Positions 1 through 11,756 of a stretch of DNA of 64,000 nt are shown in pieces. Where the stretch lies: positions 434,001 to 498,000 of the forward strand of contig JAWWNJ010000073.1 in NCBI GenBank assembly GCA_037176885.1, written 5' to 3'. The number at the start of each line of letters is the position of its first letter. Within the stretch, counting starts at the first letter, position 1. Under the pieces are notes generated by a model. The model was not told the origin of the DNA, ran no database searches, and saw only the letters and a program-made list of their open reading frames with translations. Origin of the DNA: Favolaschia claudopus. Lineage: Eukaryota; Basidiomycota; Agaricomycetes; Agaricales; Mycenaceae. A program made the translations under genes and the position numbers.

Positions 1-201
1 ACAGCGTAGGCTGGGAACTCCCTTAGAGTGTGGCGTTCCCAAACTGAAAACCACGGTAAAATCGCGAGGTCGGGGAGATGGTCGCGAAAGTTGCGTGAAA
101 GCGCGGTAGAAAACAGCGACAGAAGCCAGAAAGATCCGACGCTGAGTACCGGTGAGTCATCCGACTCATCGTGAGTATCTGCCACTTGCTTGCCATACCC
201 A

Positions 202-2227
202 TCAACCTCGGTTATTCGCCAAGTAATGTGGAGTGGGACTGCTAGCTGCCATCCCATACTGCATGGTATCCGGCACAGAAGCCTCATCGCCTCCATACAT
301 CATCAAATCCCCCGCCTCGGAAAGACGCGACTGCGGGTCTCGCTGCGCCGGAAGACGACCAAACACCGTCTCCTCTGGCGGCATACCACCCCCGTCAAAC
401 GAATCATCGTCGAAAGAGTCGTCGCCCGTGTTGTACGCGAAGCCCGTCCGCGCGAAGGGATGCACGTCGACGACGCCATCGGTGAGGGCTTGGAGGTCCG
501 CCTGGTCGAGAGAGTCTTGCGAGGACTGGAAGGAGTCGTCGAAGGACCCGCTCGAGCCGGAGGCGGCCTGTGTCGCCATGAGGAATGCGGCGGAGGGATG
601 TGCGGTGTTATTGATCTCGTCAAGCGAGTCTGAGTCCGAGTCGTAGTCGTCCGCACCCGCACCGTAGTGTTGCGGGGTGACTGGGACGTCTAGGGGAGGC
701 TGATATTGCAGTGGAGGGACATAATTCGACGATAACGGGGGCTTCGCCTTGGGGCGTATCCGGAGACCTGGAGTCGACGTTGTGGGCGTCCATGTAGGGG
801 GATTGAGGACCACTCGCTGCATCACACTTTCCAGACTAGAATCTACAGCGCTCTCGTCCGTGTCCGCCCTGTTATATCGAGACAGAGAAGGCGGAGAGGA
901 AACGGTACTCAGACTTGATTCTGCGCCAGGGTGATTGCTACGGAACGCAGCGTTCTGTCGCTGCACATCGCGGACAAGATCGTTCTTTATACGCGATGCG
1001 GCTTCTTTGGCGGGTGTACGTCCTCGAAGAAGCTGGAGTTCCGCTGTCGAACGGGGGGGCCGAGCTGGAGACATAAGCACTGGAGGCGACATTCCAGGAG
1101 GTAGACCATCAAATGAGTCCTCGTCAGAATCTGCGTATTGGTTTTTCTTCCGCTGTGGCGTGGAGAGAGGGGTCTGGCGCAGATCGACCAGCCCACTCCA
1201 ATTAGCTGGCGCGACGTTTGCAGGAAGGTATGGATTTCGACCCTTGGGAGCGGGAGTCCTCGGCTTGCCTTTTGCGGGTGAAAAGGAAGCAAGCGAGATG
1301 TCGCTCGTTGCAGAGTACAGGGTGTGACGGAGGACACTCTGGAGCATGGGCTCCGTCGCTTTGCCTTTACCTTTATCTGCTCGAGGTAGAACGACTGTAT
1401 GTTCCTCCTCTTGCAGCGCATCAAAATTCAAAGACGGTAACTTGGAGCTTGCGGCGGTATCCTCGCGGGTGAAGTTCTGGACTTCACGATCCAGACGAGT
1501 GAGTGGAGATTCCATGGAAGCTGACCACGATGGATCATCGGGGTGGTGGTCTGGGAACGCATCTGCACTATGGCCAACACGAGCGGTAGCTGGCGTAGAA
1601 GCAAAAGCTGCCTGGCCCGGCATAAATGAAGCTTCCGTGGAAGCCACACTATGATCTTCATGGTGCACTGTACTAGTAGACTCGTCTGTTCTGGAGCCAG
1701 ACTCCGTCTCCGATGGTAGCTCCTCCCGTTCAGATGGGACTTCGTTCACTGTCGAGTAATCATCGTAGGCTGGGATTCGTATTTTAGCTGCTTTCTCGTA
1801 GAAAGACACCCAAAACTACAATGAAGACATTAGCAAACGTAGTAGAGTCGGGGAAGTCAGTAACATACATCGGCTGCCTCTTTCACTGGTTTGGTCGCAA
1901 CAGCGTAACGCTTCACCGAAGGCAAGATTTTGTTAGCCAGAACATGGTGAATCTTGGAGAAATTTTCATCAATGTTCTGCGAGCAAATTCGGTCGGTGAA
2001 CTAAAATGAGAGGTAGTAAAACGGTACCTGTAATTTTACAGTGATCAGTTGCTCCATTTGCTCGATCTGAGCCAAAACCGGAGCAGAAGTGTCGAGTCCT
2101 GGAACCTGGATGGAGGCAGGATCTGGATTCGGGGTCTTCGATAACAGTAAGGTCGAAACATATCGATAAAGCTGAGAGTCCACCGCACCCATCTTGGGGA
2201 ATTAGGTTCTATGTTACTGCTATCCAT
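202..2227 (-). CDS. ASK1: DASH complex subunit ASK1
   Basis: Subunit of the DASH/Dam1 ring, which couples kinetochores to spindle microtubules in fungi. Four exons keep frame: 2227-2189, 2135-2028, 1976-1869 and 1815-202, giving 622 aa. The first three exons and the start of the fourth hold the family signature: SPRW at the start, the stretch around DPASIQVPGLDTSAP, the helical EQIEQ-type segment IEQMEQLITVKLQ, then NIDENFSKIHHVLANKI and a FWVSFYEKAAKIRIP end. The start at 2227 is chosen because only MDSSNIEPNSPRW spliced to TPNPDPAS gives the family N-terminus; a downstream ATG in another frame would lose it. The remaining 500 or so residues are Ser/Pro/Asp-rich and look disordered, with many S/T-P sites. 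That is usual for basidiomycete Ask1, a known target of cyclin-dependent kinase in yeast. Donor of intron 1 (GTGCGG) is weak. Confidence 0.88.
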
Positions 2228-2394
2228 TTTGCCTTCAATTCGATAGAAAAGCGCGCCAAACTCGGGAGAAGCGAGCCCTATAGTCCTCTAAGAACCAGAT
2301 ATTCGCAGGAAAGGCGCGTAGACCAGAGAGTATGTGAGGGTACTGAGCAAGACGCGCGCAAGTCACGCGTGACACTCCAACTCTCCCGCTCCTA

Positions 2395-2844
2395 AGGTAG
2401 ACCCAGTCCACCCTCGACGAACATCACGTGTTATTTCCATCTACAGCGAACCTCCTTATATCGAGACTATTAGGAGGAAACAGCCAAATTCCTCCGACCA
2501 GATTGTTCTAATTGTATTCAAGTATCTAGAGATAAAATATCAGAGCTCTATTACCTCTGTGCAAGAAGGAGTTCCGGAAACAAGTTTTGTGATGGGAAAA
2601 CAGTTGAGGCAGTCGTGGGAGCAAATTTTGAGACAGCCGCCAGTGATTCGATAACTCTGGCCCAGAAACTCATGGTATCGTCACAATGTCAGAGAGAAAA
2701 ATGAAGCTTAGACTGAAATAAAGGATTTGGTCGAGGGGATTTGTTCAATTCAAACTACAATGTACTTTACAGATGCATTTTGTCGAAAACCGCTGAATAA
2801 GGAAATTTCACGTGATGTTCGTCGAGGGTGGACTGGGTCTACCT
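2395..2844. mobile_element. TA-flanked MITE with 36-bp terminal inverted repeats
   Basis: The left arm (2395-2430, starting AGGTAGACCCAGTCCACCCT and ending at a CACGTG palindrome) is repeated as a perfect inverted copy at 2809-2844. Both ends abut the dinucleotide TA (2393-2394 and 2845-2846), as expected of a Tc1/mariner-type target duplication. The 378-bp interior has no ORF, so this is a non-autonomous element. It sits exactly on the first two bases of the next element's left terminal repeat, so it inserted after that one. Confidence 0.72.
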
Positions 2845-2932
2845 TATGACGGTTCGTTTGTACAAATAAACAATTACGCGCGCGATCAATCTTGCGCGCG
2901 CGCGCAAACAACACGAGCGCGCGCGCAAGGGA
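2845..2932 (+). repeat. Left terminal inverted repeat of the 3.7-kb element
   Basis: Starts TATGACGGTTCGTTTGTACA and runs into alternating purine-pyrimidine tracts (GCGCGCGCGC twice, about 2897-2930). It matches the inverted sequence at 6500-6587, with a few mismatches such as AACAATTACG against AACATTTACG. Confidence 0.75.
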
Positions 2933-3000
2933 CCACTGCCGTCACTGTCTACTTTAGTACTCTCTCTCGTTCCTGCATCACGACACTACCTTGTTGCGAG

Positions 3001-3036
3001 CTAAACCCACGCGAGCTTGCGAGCGGCTGGGTTTAG
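3001..3036. repeat. Short perfect hairpin
   Basis: CTAAACCCA at 3001-3009 is inverted exactly at 3028-3036 (TGGGTTTAG), with an 18-base GC-rich loop. It lies between the left TIR of the outer element and the left end of the nested one. Confidence 0.6.
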
Positions 3037-3049
3037 TGGAAGATAAGGG

Positions 3050-4141
3050 TATGACGGTTTTTATCGGACAAAAATACAATGCCATCCAATGACATTGATG
3101 TTTTCGATGTAAATCAGTGCAATTTGATGCATTCAGATGCAATGCATTGCAAATGGGTGTAGTTCAGTAATAGAGCCAATGTGATTCGGTGCAATCTAGT
3201 GAGATAGGCCTTTGGTCAAGCTTCACTGCATTGCATTAATTTTTACCATTCAAAAAGTGCATTGGGGTTGCATTAACCCCCACGGGCAGCCGGCGCGGCA
3301 TCAAACATTAATGCCGTTGTCGTTCCGTCTGATCTTCCCCAATGAGGCTCTTCTGTACTTTCAGACGCAATTCAGACGGCACGAAGATATCTTTCGTTAG
3401 AGTCGGCACAGACCTATTCGGAGTCTATTCAGTATTCTTGATAAAGTGCTATGCACAGACGTAGTACTTACCTATCTTCACTCCAAAGAGTGGGCTCTGG
3501 AGGATGGATGACGTTTTAAATTGAACTTGGGTTTCGGTGAGTCTCGAGGCATACTTTCTATATATTAAAGGCAGCCTGGCTGCAGGAGGAATATATCTTG
3601 ATGTTCTCAGACCCCTGGCAAGGTTTAATGGCAAATTATCCGGTACCGATGATCAAATAGTACTTACTCAGTTGCAACTGGTCGTAATAGCTTGCCTCTG
3701 TATAGCTAGGGGATGCAGAATTTCATGGCTGTATGTAGGGAATGATATTAACAATCGTAAATAGGCCGAGGGATTGAATGAGAAGATTAAGAACATGATA
3801 TTGTTCTGGTTCGGCAATATCGGCCATCTCCAATCCCATCAGCTCCCACGCCCGCGATCACCGTATAATGAGAGCTCGATGTTGGCTCGATGCAAATCGC
3901 TGCTGTTTAGTGCCATAGAATCCTCGCTGTGAAGACTATTTAAGCATTTCACTACATTTGATTGCATCGAGCACATGAATGCCATAGACATCCATTTGCA
4001 TCGAGCTGCACATCACTTTGCATTGATCTGCATCAAGTTGCACCAGGTTGCATTGGAATGCACTAAAACACATTTGATTGCATCAAGAAAAGTCGATGAC
4101 ATTGAATGGCATCGTATTTCTGTCCGATAAAAGCTGTCATA
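3050..4141. mobile_element. Nested 1.1-kb TIR element with 6-bp target duplication
   Basis: The left end (TATGACGGTTTTTATCGGAC, then AAAAATAC-ATGCCATCCAATG-CATTGATG) is inverted at the right end (4090-4141, reading TATGACAGCTTTTATCGGAC on the minus strand), about 50 bp with scattered differences. The element is bounded by TAAGGG at 3044-3049 and 4142-4147. Inside each end are many short subterminal copies of TGCAT/ATGCA-type words (for example around 3116-3160 and 3950-4075), the kind of array that transposases bind. There is no transposase ORF, so it is non-autonomous. It interrupts the larger element 2845-6587. Confidence 0.7.
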
Positions 4142-4147
4142 TAAGGG

Positions 4148-6499
4148 AGAGATTAGATAGATGCGTTACTAGTGATGTGACCTTAGTACTTTCTTTTACA
4201 GACGCGTTCGTCGCGTCCCCTCCTCGCTCCTCTTACGCGCCTCTCGGGCCTTTATTTTCGCCCACCCACCCTCTCCTTTTCTTTTTCCTCACGCTTGGTT
4301 GCTTCGGTCGTTTCCTTTTCCAAGACCCAAGAACCGTGCGTACTGGATTTGGGCCGCTCGCCATCCTCCCGCCTGATTCGCTTACCGCCGATCTTTTTTG
4401 ACGCGTTCAGTTCAGCGAATCGGCCTCCGGCCCAACTCCACCTGCACACCCACCTCACTCATAACCGCTGTTTATATTTCACTCAAGTATTACTACTTAA
4501 AGCGGCCGTAGGCCGCTGGAAAACATCCCTATTTACACATCTCCTCTACACCTCCTCCTCCTCACTCTCACAGGAGAGCTGTCTACTCGCGATCTCCCTT
4601 ATTCTCTACACTGTCGACATTCTCCGAATACCCACTTCCTTGGCATCTCCCGTCTTCTCCAAGCGTGATCATGCTTGCGCACTGGCACGGCGACACTGTG
4701 AGAAACCCAAGCCTTGAAGGCATTTCACAATGTCCCTTTCGATGTTCCTCTACACTGTACTATTCAACTAGGACCTGCTCTGGCTGCACCGTGGTGCATC
4801 CCCTCTGTGATTGCTCAATAACATCACCGTTACCGGCCTTGCTCTAACTCGCTTCGTTGAATTCCACAAGTGTTTTTGGGCTCGCGGACTCTCCACAACT
4901 CGCGTTGAAGGAGGAAAGCCGTCAAGCGGCGGAGGGCTGGAGTACGAAAGTCGGCTGACCGAAGGACTTGCGAGCAAAACGATTGTCTATAGGTGGCAGG
5001 GGATAGAGACTAAATTGGGGTGGCCGCAAGTCAAGTCTGTGCTCACTGGTCTGGTTTATTTGACAGAGCTGATCACTGCCAGTGATAGGCTGCCCAATAT
5101 TGAATAGTATTCATTGAGGTTCATATTCCATCTCGGCGCGTGCATCTCATATGGAACTCACAATCTCGTCAAGAAATTCTCTCAGTACCGCTCACAGTAA
5201 GGTACTTGCAACGGAGTATAGAGCTGGTATAGAGACAGGTACTTATACCCCCACACCATCGTTGCCGATGGACCGGATACAGCTGTTATGACATTCGACC
5301 CGTTGCCAATAAATATGACTGGGTGAGCACTGAGCAATGTTTAATATGGCAGTTTCAGTGACTGCAGCTCAGGTTCAGCATGTATCTCCCTGTGAGGGTA
5401 AGTGCTCTCATGGTGTCGAAGTGTCGAATAACCATTGACAAATAACCTTCAGGTGTGTTCGCCCTGTAGTGTGTCCATCCTTTCTTATGATTCTAGGTGC
5501 GAGATTGTCCAGAAAATTATTCAGTTCTCCCTCGGCTCCCACAAAGCTACACCTCGCCCTTCACCGGCAATTATTCGTTGCGAATCTATCCTTTGCCGAA
5601 GCTGTGAGGAATTTCAGAAGAGTTTTATAGCTAGTTTTATGCTCACTGGCATCATACCTTCTCCTCATTAATAGCTTTTGCCCACCTCCTTGATATCGGT
5701 GGATCCATCAATCATAGATGATAAATCTACAACTAGCTCGCAAGTAAGTGGACAGTTATAGCTCTTGGACTGTTGTGTGCAAGTTGTGTGTTTACTTAGG
5801 CACAACTTAGTAATACATTACAATTAAACTGATCACATCCCCCGAGCAATCATAAACTCCCCTCCTCATCACGGGTCTTATCCTATATTTTTTTTGGACG
5901 AGGCACTTGTTTGCGTTCAAAATTCAGCCTCATCAATTGGCTTTTTGCGATATCCGGCATTTGCCGCACCTAGGTTGATCGGAGCTTGATCGGCCTTTCA
6001 AAAAAATTCGGGTGACGATCGTGACGGATCGTGACATTACGTCTTCGGGTCTCGCGTCTGCCCACCACGTCGCACGACGTCGAGACACTGAAAGTCTGAA
6101 CACCACCTTGAAACCGGTGGTTCAGCCTTCAGCCTTCATCTGCGTCACTACGGGCGCAGCCCAGCGCTGCGCTTGCGCTTCGCGCTGCTCCATTTACTCT
6201 GTGTGGCAGGAGCAGTGTGCTTTGGCCCTCAACTTTCTCGCTCCCTGCCCAGTGCCATCGGCTGACGTCTCACGTCTATTTCAATGGCATCTCACCGCAC
6301 TGCAGCATTTGGATCTTTCAGGTCGCGGCGAAGGTGTGAAGCGAGTGGACGAGTTGCGATCTTGGGAGCGAGTCTCATTCCCCCTCACGAGCTGCCGGCG
6401 CGCCAGAGACCGAGCAAATCTTATATTGCTTGTGCAGATGCTCAGATTAGATAAGGATGGACGATATTGGACGACTGCTGTAGAGTACGATGTATTTGA
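4148..6499. other. Interior of the outer transposon, no recognisable gene
   Basis: I see only short, compositionally ordinary ORFs on both strands (the longest is a 176-codon plus-strand frame at 6012-6542 that runs into the terminal repeat). None matches a transposase or any host family I know. A T/C-rich stretch at 4250-4660 resembles a 5' leader, but no coding region follows it convincingly. Confidence 0.5.
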
Positions 6500-6587
6500 T
6501 TTACTCGCGCGCACACGTTTGTTGTTCGCGCGCGCAAAATGACTGATCGCGCGCGTAAATGTTTATTTGTACAAACGAACCGTCATA
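6500..6587 (-). repeat. Right terminal inverted repeat of the 3.7-kb element
   Basis: Read on the minus strand from 6587 it gives the same TATGACGGTTCGTTTGTACA start, then TACGCGCGCGATCA and further GCGCGCG runs, mirroring 2845-2932. Confidence 0.75.
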
Positions 6588-6793
6588 GCTCCTCTCACTC
6601 GATCTTGGTCAATGTCTCCCATAATATTCGTACAACACGTCAAATACAGTTTATATCTCTTACTTCCCAAGTCTCTGCGCCGCTCACTGCGTCTGCTACG
6701 CTCATGTTGAGGATTGGCACTGGGACAGCACTTCTTCGACGTAGGCAGCCATAATCGAGTGTGTGGCAGCCGATGGGGTCCTAGAAAGTCTTG

Positions 6794-8012
6794 TCAGGTT
6801 TGTCTTCTATCAAAAAATCCCGGATACACTTGCCCTGTCGTCCAGTATAGAGTATGAGCAGGATCTGCGCAAGTTTCGCCATCCCGAACGCATACGCCTG
6901 TGTTACTGTACCCAAACGCCGAGGCCCCAGGACTGCCATACAAAACGCCTTCCCAGATGCTGTTGAACGATGCGAATCCAATATTCCAACTGTATAGTCT
7001 GCGACCCGTTCCCAATGCAGTAAACAAGTTCTGCTTAAATGCATCGCCTGCGGGGCTCGTCCTCCCCAAGCCATAATTGTCGACGATCTAGTTAACAATC
7101 TCAGTGATTCTCAAGGAGTCAAGGCTTTGTGTTTCCCTCTTACTAGAATATTCTTGGCAAAACTGGGTGAAGAAGCCAGTCCGAGCATGGTGTACACCTA
7201 TGGCAAGTTACGGACTCAACTTCTCGTTTCAAAGAAATAGTGACTGACCAAAACCCCTGCAATATTGTTCATATCCGTCTTCCCCGTGGCTGGAAATAAT
7301 CGTGAGTGCGCATGTCGTTGAGAGAGCTTCTCTATGTCTAACCAACTCCCTCAGCGTAGTCCCTAATCCATCAATTCAGTACCAGCTCTGCAACGTTGCT
7401 GTATGATACCCACCCAATCCCAAAGAAAATTATATACAGTGTCGTGGCCGGATCCAAGTGTTGGCTCCCAATGAATGTACCAGCTAAGCAGAATTGGAGT
7501 GAAAACTCGTCCATAAAAAATACGAAGCTAGTGTTTTACCTTGGTTGATAAAATCCACAGACGCATTCGTCTGAATTGACGCGACTTGAGGCCATTGGTT
7601 TACATCCACCACAGCGCCTTTCGCCTAACAAATCACCTATTCTCAACTCTACTATTCAACGGTTGGCGGTTTCCAACTCACAGCATAATTGATCAACGTG
7701 GCCCCCGTCGAAGTTGCGAGGTTTTGCACCCAGGTTGCGCCATTAGTTTGACCGCCCGTGAATGAATCTAAGGTACGCCTGTTGAGCTCTCAATAGTCCA
7801 CGTATATAGTACTTACCACCGAAGGTCACTATCGTCTTGTATGACTTCAACGACCCCAAACCAACACTGACGTCGGCCGGTACCCCACTAGACAGATTCC
7901 CGCACTTAGGGCTCACTGCCAGATGCACATCATTGCCGTCCGCTCGAGGGAGAACGACCGCAGACGCCGTAGCGCAGAGGAATGCAACAAGGGTCAAGGC
8001 AAGCGGAGACAT
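6794..8012 (-). CDS. Secreted GDSL/SGNH esterase-like protein, catalytic motifs degraded
   Basis: The start at 8012 gives the signal peptide MSPLALTLVAFLCATASA; an in-frame ATG lies 36 nt upstream. Exon 1 spliced at 7822 to ATTCATTC makes block I, TIVTFGDSFTGG, with the nucleophile serine. Next come NGATWVQNL..NYA, then the block III region LYIIFFGIGDYAEG, where fungal relatives have GIND. The last exons read VDNYGLGRTSPAGDAFKQ, FASIWxGVL-like, FGYSNTGVC, and CADPAHTLYWTTGQVYPG. Active relatives have a histidine in WIPGHPS at that place; here it is GQVY, followed by a stop after 12 more codons. So both the oxyanion Asn and the catalytic His look lost. The family removes acetyl groups from plant polysaccharides. 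It lies beside a GH51 gene on the same strand, suggesting an ancestral hemicellulose pair. It could be a pseudogene or a frameshifted end. The exon map is approximate. Confidence 0.7.
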
Positions 8013-8452
8013 GGCTAGGAACTTGGCTAGCCTGAAACTACTTCCCATTTATCTCTGGGCGGCGTTGCGCCATCCCGGTCATCGCTCCTACATCTAGCTG
8101 CCGATGAGCACATTACCGTCGTCCCCATGATCCACCCTCTGAAAGCAGCTTTCGTAACATTTATCCGCAAACACATGTACTCGTATTTCTTCCGTCAGAA
8201 ATTTCGAAACGCCGTCGATGACGCAGACGTCTCCCTACTGATCCAATAGCTTGAGATATGGAAACACCGGCCGACCGCTGGACCCACATTCAAGAGCGAT
8301 AAGTTCACCAGAAATCTTCGGGGAAATATACGCAACAAGCGCGGAAGCACGAGAGGTCGTGACCTGATGGGCGAGCCGAGGTTGAAACCAGTTTTGTTAC
8401 AACTGCCGATGAAAAGCCATTGCTATAAGTACAACAACGCTAGGGATTCTAC

Positions 8453-11400
8453 TTATACATTGAGAGCAGTCGCGGCTTGCACTGATATAACCGTGACACT
8501 CATCGCGGGGAAAGTGTAATTAAACCTGTCGGAGAAGGGGAGGGCAAAGGCAGTAGAAACAGGGATGATCTGCTCAGGCTCTTCGAGGGTGTTCGAAGCA
8601 CTGAACAGGCCTGATATCGGGCTGAGCACGGGCGAGCTAAGAGAGACCGCAGAGGCGAATTTGGTAGCCGAGAAGCCGTCAAGGAAGATGTTCGCCACTA
8701 GATCTTGTGTGCCCGCGTTGGAAACCTGAAGATGGGGAGGTTAAATTGTATGCGAAAGACAAATGAATATGTCGCTCACTTTGAGAAATACAGCGTCAGT
8801 GTCATTGTTGTAGCTAGCTACCCAGAAAAGTGGGGTGGTATCGTTGCTTGCGACGGGAGTAGTTGAAAGAACATGTGTCCCTTTATTCAAACTGAACATC
8901 TGGAGGACGAGAAAGGTGAGAACAAAGCACTTGAGAGGAAAGCCACCACGCCAATGTATAAGTATACGTACTTGTTGAACATAATACGAAGTTGACTTCA
9001 CCATATTCATGGCGTCGTAGGTGATGATATCCGGCGTCCATTGAAAGCTCCTGATGTGCTGCAAGCTTTGACGAAGATGAGCGAACTTTACATACCACAC
9101 CAAGAGATGTAGTTACCTTGGTGCATCTTTGAACAAGACGTCACATTTCGGTCAAAAATAAACAACGCCGGTCCAACTCACATGCGGAAGCAAACACAAC
9201 ATCGCTATTTCGTTCCATTCCAGTCATGAAAGCAGCCTCGGCCACCGCTCCTTGAAGAGTTGGATTCGCCAGACGACCACTTGGTAAATCTCCCAGTGTG
9301 TTCGTTTCGTTTGCTAAGCGGAAATGCGAAAATTCAACACCAGTTCATAGTGGAACTGGGGAACGTACTGGATGTAACCGCATATTCACCGACGAACCAT
9401 TGGGTCCCATTGCGAGGGTAAGCATCAAACATAAACGCATTCGCGGTGAACCTGCGAGCAATCAACGCTAATGAAAGCCGAAACCGGTTGAAACTGGTTC
9501 TTACCACGTAGGGGTGCTATACATATGGAAGTCGACTGGATATAATTTCATTATCTTCCAGCTTCTCGAAAGTTTTTGGGTAACTCACTTCTCTGATATG
9601 CTGGAGTTAGTGCTGTTGAAGGTAAGGTGGTGGCCAGAAACTCGAAGTTCGGATATTTGGCGCCGATAGCAGTTACAAATGCATTCCAGCGGTAGCCGGC
9701 GTAACTGCAGTCCTGTAAGTACAATATGGATCGACGAAAAGATTAATCCACTTACGAGTCTGGTTGGAACTCGAGGCAGAATGTCAGTGTGTATTTTAAC
9801 CTAGCATCAGAAAATCCTCACCATGTCTTCATTCCCGCTGTGAAGGAACACTGTCAGCCAAGCTGCGAAGAAAAAAAAACAACTGATCCAACATTTCAAT
9901 ATATTTGAGTGCATAAGGTTCAGTCCTCCCGAGGCTGGCGCGTCGCTTTCCGCCTTCAGTAGTCTTTGCGTCTCCGACAATAAATTCGAGTTCATTGAGA
10001 ACGTCGTCGATATAAGGTTGCAAATCAGCCTGTCACAGTGCTATCGCTGAATGCTTCAGATCGCGTGTTACTCGCCACTTGCCTCTGGGACTATGGTCCA
10101 CGTATCGAGTTCAGAGTAATTTGCAGTGGATATTCCATCCCATACGCCTGAATGGTCTCGGTCATTCCTATTTTTGACATAAAGCGTGGCAATAAACTAC
10201 CGAGTATGGGTTCCTTCACAAAGTTATCGATGTAAGTTATTAGCGATTAAGATATGAAAGACTTACGGCGCCGAGATCTTCTGCCCAGTTCAGATATTCC
10301 AGCAGTCCCTGTAAATTGATTAGAACCACAGTAAGAGCGGAGTAACAGTCGCTTTATTGACCAATCCGTCAGTGTTCGGATATCCTGGTTTGAGCCGGTG
10401 CATTAATTGAGACACCTTTCAAGTTGAAATCACATACCCCAGTCTGCAACTCGACCAGGTCGATCTTCCAGCCTACACATATTGGCAAAATATAGAAGCG
10501 ACATTGAACTTCAACACACACCTCCCAATCGTCTCGTTCCACTTCCAACGCGTATCAAAGCTGAGACCTTCCAGATTGTTGCCGCCGGGGAAACTGTAAA
10601 AAATCAAACCGTCTCAATTCAAAGCGCGCTAATGCAAAACTGAAAACTCACCGCCAGACTCCTGGGTGCGTTGCAGCCAAAGCCTCTGCCAAATCGATTC
10701 TCATGCCATTTTCCCTCCCTCTGAACGTCGGTGGGAATAGTGAGAACATGCCAAAGAAGATGGTCTGCCCGGCTGCTGCCTTTCCGTCCACTACTACACT
10801 GAAAACATTTTGTTCGTTTTCGGCAGAAGCCGATGGTTGAAATTCGAAAGTAAATTTCTTCCAGTTTTTCGATATGCCACTTATTTCTGTATCCTTGTCA
10901 AATACTCAGTTCAACTCGACATCTGCGTAAATACCTTTTGTTGCAAAAATTGTTCCGCCAGTTGATTTCAACGATACCGTCATGGTGCCAGAAAAACTCG
11001 CAGCCTTAGCATAAAACGAGCCATTATATGTCCACCCGCTTTGCACCTTGATACCTGAAGGGTTGTGTGGTTGAGCACGTCTCTCGATATGCGTGGTAAG
11101 ACTAACCCCAAAAGCCTGTGTTTTCAAAGCCAATCGGGCCAGAAACAACTTTAGGGATTTGCACTTCTAGACTGTTAGGCAGGGACGCCGAGATGCCAGC
11201 GGTTTTTGAGGTGACAGACAAGCGAGCCCCGTTGAATGGTTGCCAGGCAGTCAGGCTGCGAATTTGTCAGCGCAAGTGCGGGGACTAGGTTTGCTCGGCT
11301 TACGCATTTTGAGTTCCAGGAATCACGCCTTGGAATGCTCTGTTTTGTAAGAGCTCCGCTGTGCGGATCATTGATCAGCAAAACTGGTTCAGTGGCGACG

Positions 11401-11756
11401 AAATACCAAACCATATAGACCACCGTCGCCGCTAGATTGTAATTTTTTTCCAGAACCGTATGATTAGTTTGGGTGATATACTTTACCTGTGATTTATATC
11501 CTTTCCAAAAATAAGTGGTTAGTTTTTTTGGCTGAGCTCAGCTGAGGCTGGAAATACCTCCCACATATAGCCGTAGAGAGTGGACGGAATCTGAGAGATT
11601 TATCAACGGCAAGAACATATGTTGAATGCCGGAGCTTCTAACAGGATGCGTAGCCGTCGCCGATATGTTCAGAATCAATGCATCTGGGGCCACAAGGGCC
11701 CCTTCAACGCGGAGGAAAGGCAATTGGACAAGAAGGCAGAGAACAATGTTCAACAT
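8453..11756 (-). CDS. Secreted alpha-L-arabinofuranosidase, GH51
   Basis: Removes arabinose side chains from arabinoxylan and arabinan outside the cell. The start at 11756 gives the signal peptide [19 protein letters not shown]. Spliced exons then read [35 protein letters not shown], the GH51 N-terminal signature, with [14 protein letters not shown] and [16 protein letters not shown] following. The (beta/alpha)8 part has [24 protein letters not shown] and, across an intron at about 9850, KYIEIGNEDM with the acid/base glutamate. Further on, [12 protein letters not shown] carries the nucleophile glutamate. The C-terminal beta domain ends [17 protein letters not shown] at 8453. All expected catalytic parts are present and frames join through more than fifteen short introns, so the enzyme should be active. 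It is the hydrolytic partner of the neighbouring GDSL gene, which starts 441 bp further along the same strand. Confidence 0.9.

Larger units (their letters stand above)
2845..6587. mobile_element. Non-autonomous DNA transposon with long GC-alternating terminal inverted repeats
   Basis: Both ends carry the same inverted terminus, TATGACGGTTCGTTTGTACA, followed by AATAAACA, GCGCGCG tracts and a GATCA block; similarity continues for roughly 80-90 bp. With the TA-flanked MITE removed, the 5 bases left of the element (GCTCC, 2388-2392) equal the 5 bases right of it (6588-6592), a plausible target duplication. The 3.7-kb interior includes a second, nested element (3050-4141) and no transposase-like ORF. 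The inner element begins with the same TATGACGG, so the two may belong to related families. I cannot name the superfamily. Confidence 0.68.

Noticed and set aside
2428..2433. CACGTG as an E-box regulating ASK1
   Set aside because: It is the inner end of the MITE terminal repeat and is present equally in the other arm, so it is part of the transposon.
6012..6542. 176-codon ORF as transposase of the outer element
   Set aside because: No DDE-type motif or zinc finger, no introns giving a longer product, and its end lies within the terminal repeat.
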